A DNA stretch of 64,000 bases from Luteibacter yeojuensis. GTDB lineage: Bacteria > Pseudomonadota > Gammaproteobacteria > Xanthomonadales > Rhodanobacteraceae. Where the stretch lies: the NCBI RefSeq assembly GCF_000964085.1, contig NZ_JZRB01000014.1:124001-188000 (forward strand), written 5' to 3'. A program made the position numbers and the translations under genes. The notes under the pieces are model-generated. The model was not told the origin of the DNA, did not search any database, and was given only the letters and a program-made list of their open reading frames with translations. Below are positions 62,969-64,000 of this stretch, one piece after another (within the stretch, counting starts at the first letter, position 1; each line of letters starts with the position of its first letter).

Positions 62969-64000
62969 ATGGATCTCCTGCGCTTCCTCGCGATGCTCCC
63001 GGTGCGCCTCGTGCGCGGCCTGGGCTGGCTGCTCGCCTTCCTGCTGCGGCCCATCTTCGGCAACGTGGCCTGGTCGGCCCCGGCCTGGGTACCGGCCACG
63101 GGCCGGGCCGCCCGCCAGCACCCCCTGAAGTTCACCGGCACCGTCGCCGGGGTGCTCGCGCTGGCGGCCGCCGGCTGGTTCGGCTGGCATTGGTGGGAGA
63201 ACCGGCCCAGGGCGGTCGAACCGAACCGCGTCACCTTCGAGGTGCGCGCACCGGCGGTCACCGATTACTCGGGCACCACCGCGGAGATCCACCCGCTGGT
63301 CATCCAGTTCTCGGCATCGGCCGCGCGCATCGAGGCCCTGGGCAAGCCAGTCACCGACGGCATCGCCATGGACCCGCGCCTGGGCGGCCAGTGGAAGTGG
63401 ACCGACGACCGCACGCTGGTCTTCACCCCCGCCGCCGACTGGCCGGTGGGCCGCAAGGTCGATATCCGCTTCGACAAGGCCAGGGTGTTCGCGCCGCAGA
63501 TCCTGCTGGCCGACGACCACGCCACGTTCGAGACCGCCCCCTTCACCGCCCGCGTGGTCAACGGCGAGTTCTACCAGGATCCACAAGACCCCACCCGCAA
63601 GAAGACCATCATCCAGCTGGCCTTCAACTACCCGGTCGATGCCGCCGAACTCGAGAAGCGGATCGCGCTCGACCTGCGCGACCACGACCAGAAGCACGGC
63701 AGCGAGCTCAAGTTCAGCGTCACGTACGACGAGCACCGCCTCAACGCGTTCGTCCATTCCATGCCGCTGCAGCTGCCGCGTGACGATGGCTCGGTGGGCA
63801 TGAAGCTGGCCGATGGCGTCCGCAGCAGCCGCGGGGGCGACGGCACGGAAAAGGCGATGGAAACCTCGGTGCGCGTGCCGGGCCTCTACAGCCTGAAGAT
63901 CGACGACATGCAGGCCACGCTGGTGGATAACGCCCGCTTCGAACCGGAGCAGGTGGTCACCATGACGTTCGGCGGCGCCGTCAGCGACACCGAACTGGGC
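62969..64000 (+). CDS. alpha-2-macroglobulin family protein, 5' part (runs off window)
   Basis: At least 344 residues, open to the window end. The N-terminus has a hydrophobic region (MDLLRFLAMLPVRLVRGLGW, then LLAFLLRP) and a TM segment (VAGVLALAAAGWFGWHWW, residues about 60-77). MG1-like beta domains follow (TAEIHPLVIQFSASAARIE, WKWTDDRTLVFTPAADWPVG). This start is typical of large bacterial alpha-2-macroglobulins that trap proteases in the periplasm. Whether the thioester motif is present cannot be seen here. The ATG follows GGAACGGAAC. Confidence 0.82.
   Translation, partial: MDLLRFLAMLPVRLVRGLGWLLAFLLRPIFGNVAWSAPAWVPATGRAARQHPLKFTGTVAGVLALAAAGWFGWHWWENRPRAVEPNRVTFEVRAPAVTDYSGTTAEIHPLVIQFSASAARIEALGKPVTDGIAMDPRLGGQWKWTDDRTLVFTPAADWPVGRKVDIRFDKARVFAPQILLADDHATFETAPFTARVVNGEFYQDPQDPTRKKTIIQLAFNYPVDAAELEKRIALDLRDHDQKHGSELKFSVTYDEHRLNAFVHSMPLQLPRDDGSVGMKLADGVRSSRGGDGTEKAMETSVRVPGLYSLKIDDMQATLVDNARFEPEQVVTMTFGGAVSDTELG

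Noticed and set aside
1..64000. Insertion sequences, CRISPR arrays, tRNA and rRNA genes
   Set aside because: No transposase-like protein, regularly spaced repeats, cloverleaf or rRNA segment was recognised; the only repeats are REP-type palindromes and operators.

Overview
The window is GC-rich, densely coding bacterial DNA. The gene content suggests a gammaproteobacterium of the Xanthomonadales/Lysobacterales, most like Luteibacter or Dyella (Rhodanobacteraceae): a MexEF-OprN-type pump, an EmrAB-type pump with its own outer-membrane factor, TAP-like alpha/beta hydrolases, TonB-dependent transport, REP-type palindromes, and glnA under an NtrC/sigma-54 promoter. The genus is inferred; there is no rRNA in the window. 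No insertion sequence, CRISPR array, tRNA or rRNA gene was found. Most long reading frames antisense to real genes are GC-driven shadows and were left out.

Layout. 1-6 kb: Lrp/AsnC regulator, PlsC-type acyltransferase coupled to a YheT-like hydrolase, PEBP protein, then a run of small membrane/envelope proteins (DUF1328, DUF883, YqjE-like, an unknown) ending in an AI-2E-family permease. 6-14 kb: a minus-strand RND efflux operon (adaptor, pump, outer-membrane factor, SDR) divergent from a LysR regulator with a LysR box. 14-21 kb: subtilase, UppP, and an EmrAB-like operon (OMF, adaptor with a Lys/Asp-rich head, MFS pump). 21-29.7 kb: AcpA-type phosphatase, GH43 glycosidase, small proteins, a probably frameshifted lipoprotein, glnA and a porin. 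29.7-38 kb: three tandem paralogous secreted TAP-like hydrolases, a 3-hydroxybutyrate dehydrogenase and a GH3 beta-glucosidase behind a LacI-type operator. 38-41.4 kb: hybrid histidine kinase and a small kinase-fold protein.

41.7-50.6 kb is the most interesting region. It looks like a class III lanthipeptide gene cluster: ABC ATPase, duplicated FtsX-type permease, NtrC-like response regulator lacking a recognisable GAFTGA loop, NtrY-like histidine kinase, a 45-residue precursor peptide with the class III LxLQxLE leader motif and a Ser-x2-Ser-x3-Cys labionin motif, and an 892-residue LanKC synthetase (lyase-kinase-cyclase). A perfect tandem-dyad operator lies upstream of the precursor, and a 15-bp hairpin separates precursor from synthetase. 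Characterised class III lanthipeptides come mostly from Actinobacteria and Firmicutes, so a Gram-negative version with its own sensor system would be new as far as I know.

50.6-64 kb: TonB-dependent receptor with a His-rich DUF2946 protein (probably copper-related), divergent modABC, a YbhN-like membrane protein, a lipoprotein serine hydrolase with a REP fused into its 3' end, a DUF1851 protein, an orphan antitoxin-like ORF, an ECF42-like sigma factor operon with two YCII/DGPF proteins and a VOC protein behind an ECF-type promoter, an HWE histidine kinase, and the 5' part of an alpha-2-macroglobulin gene that runs off the window.
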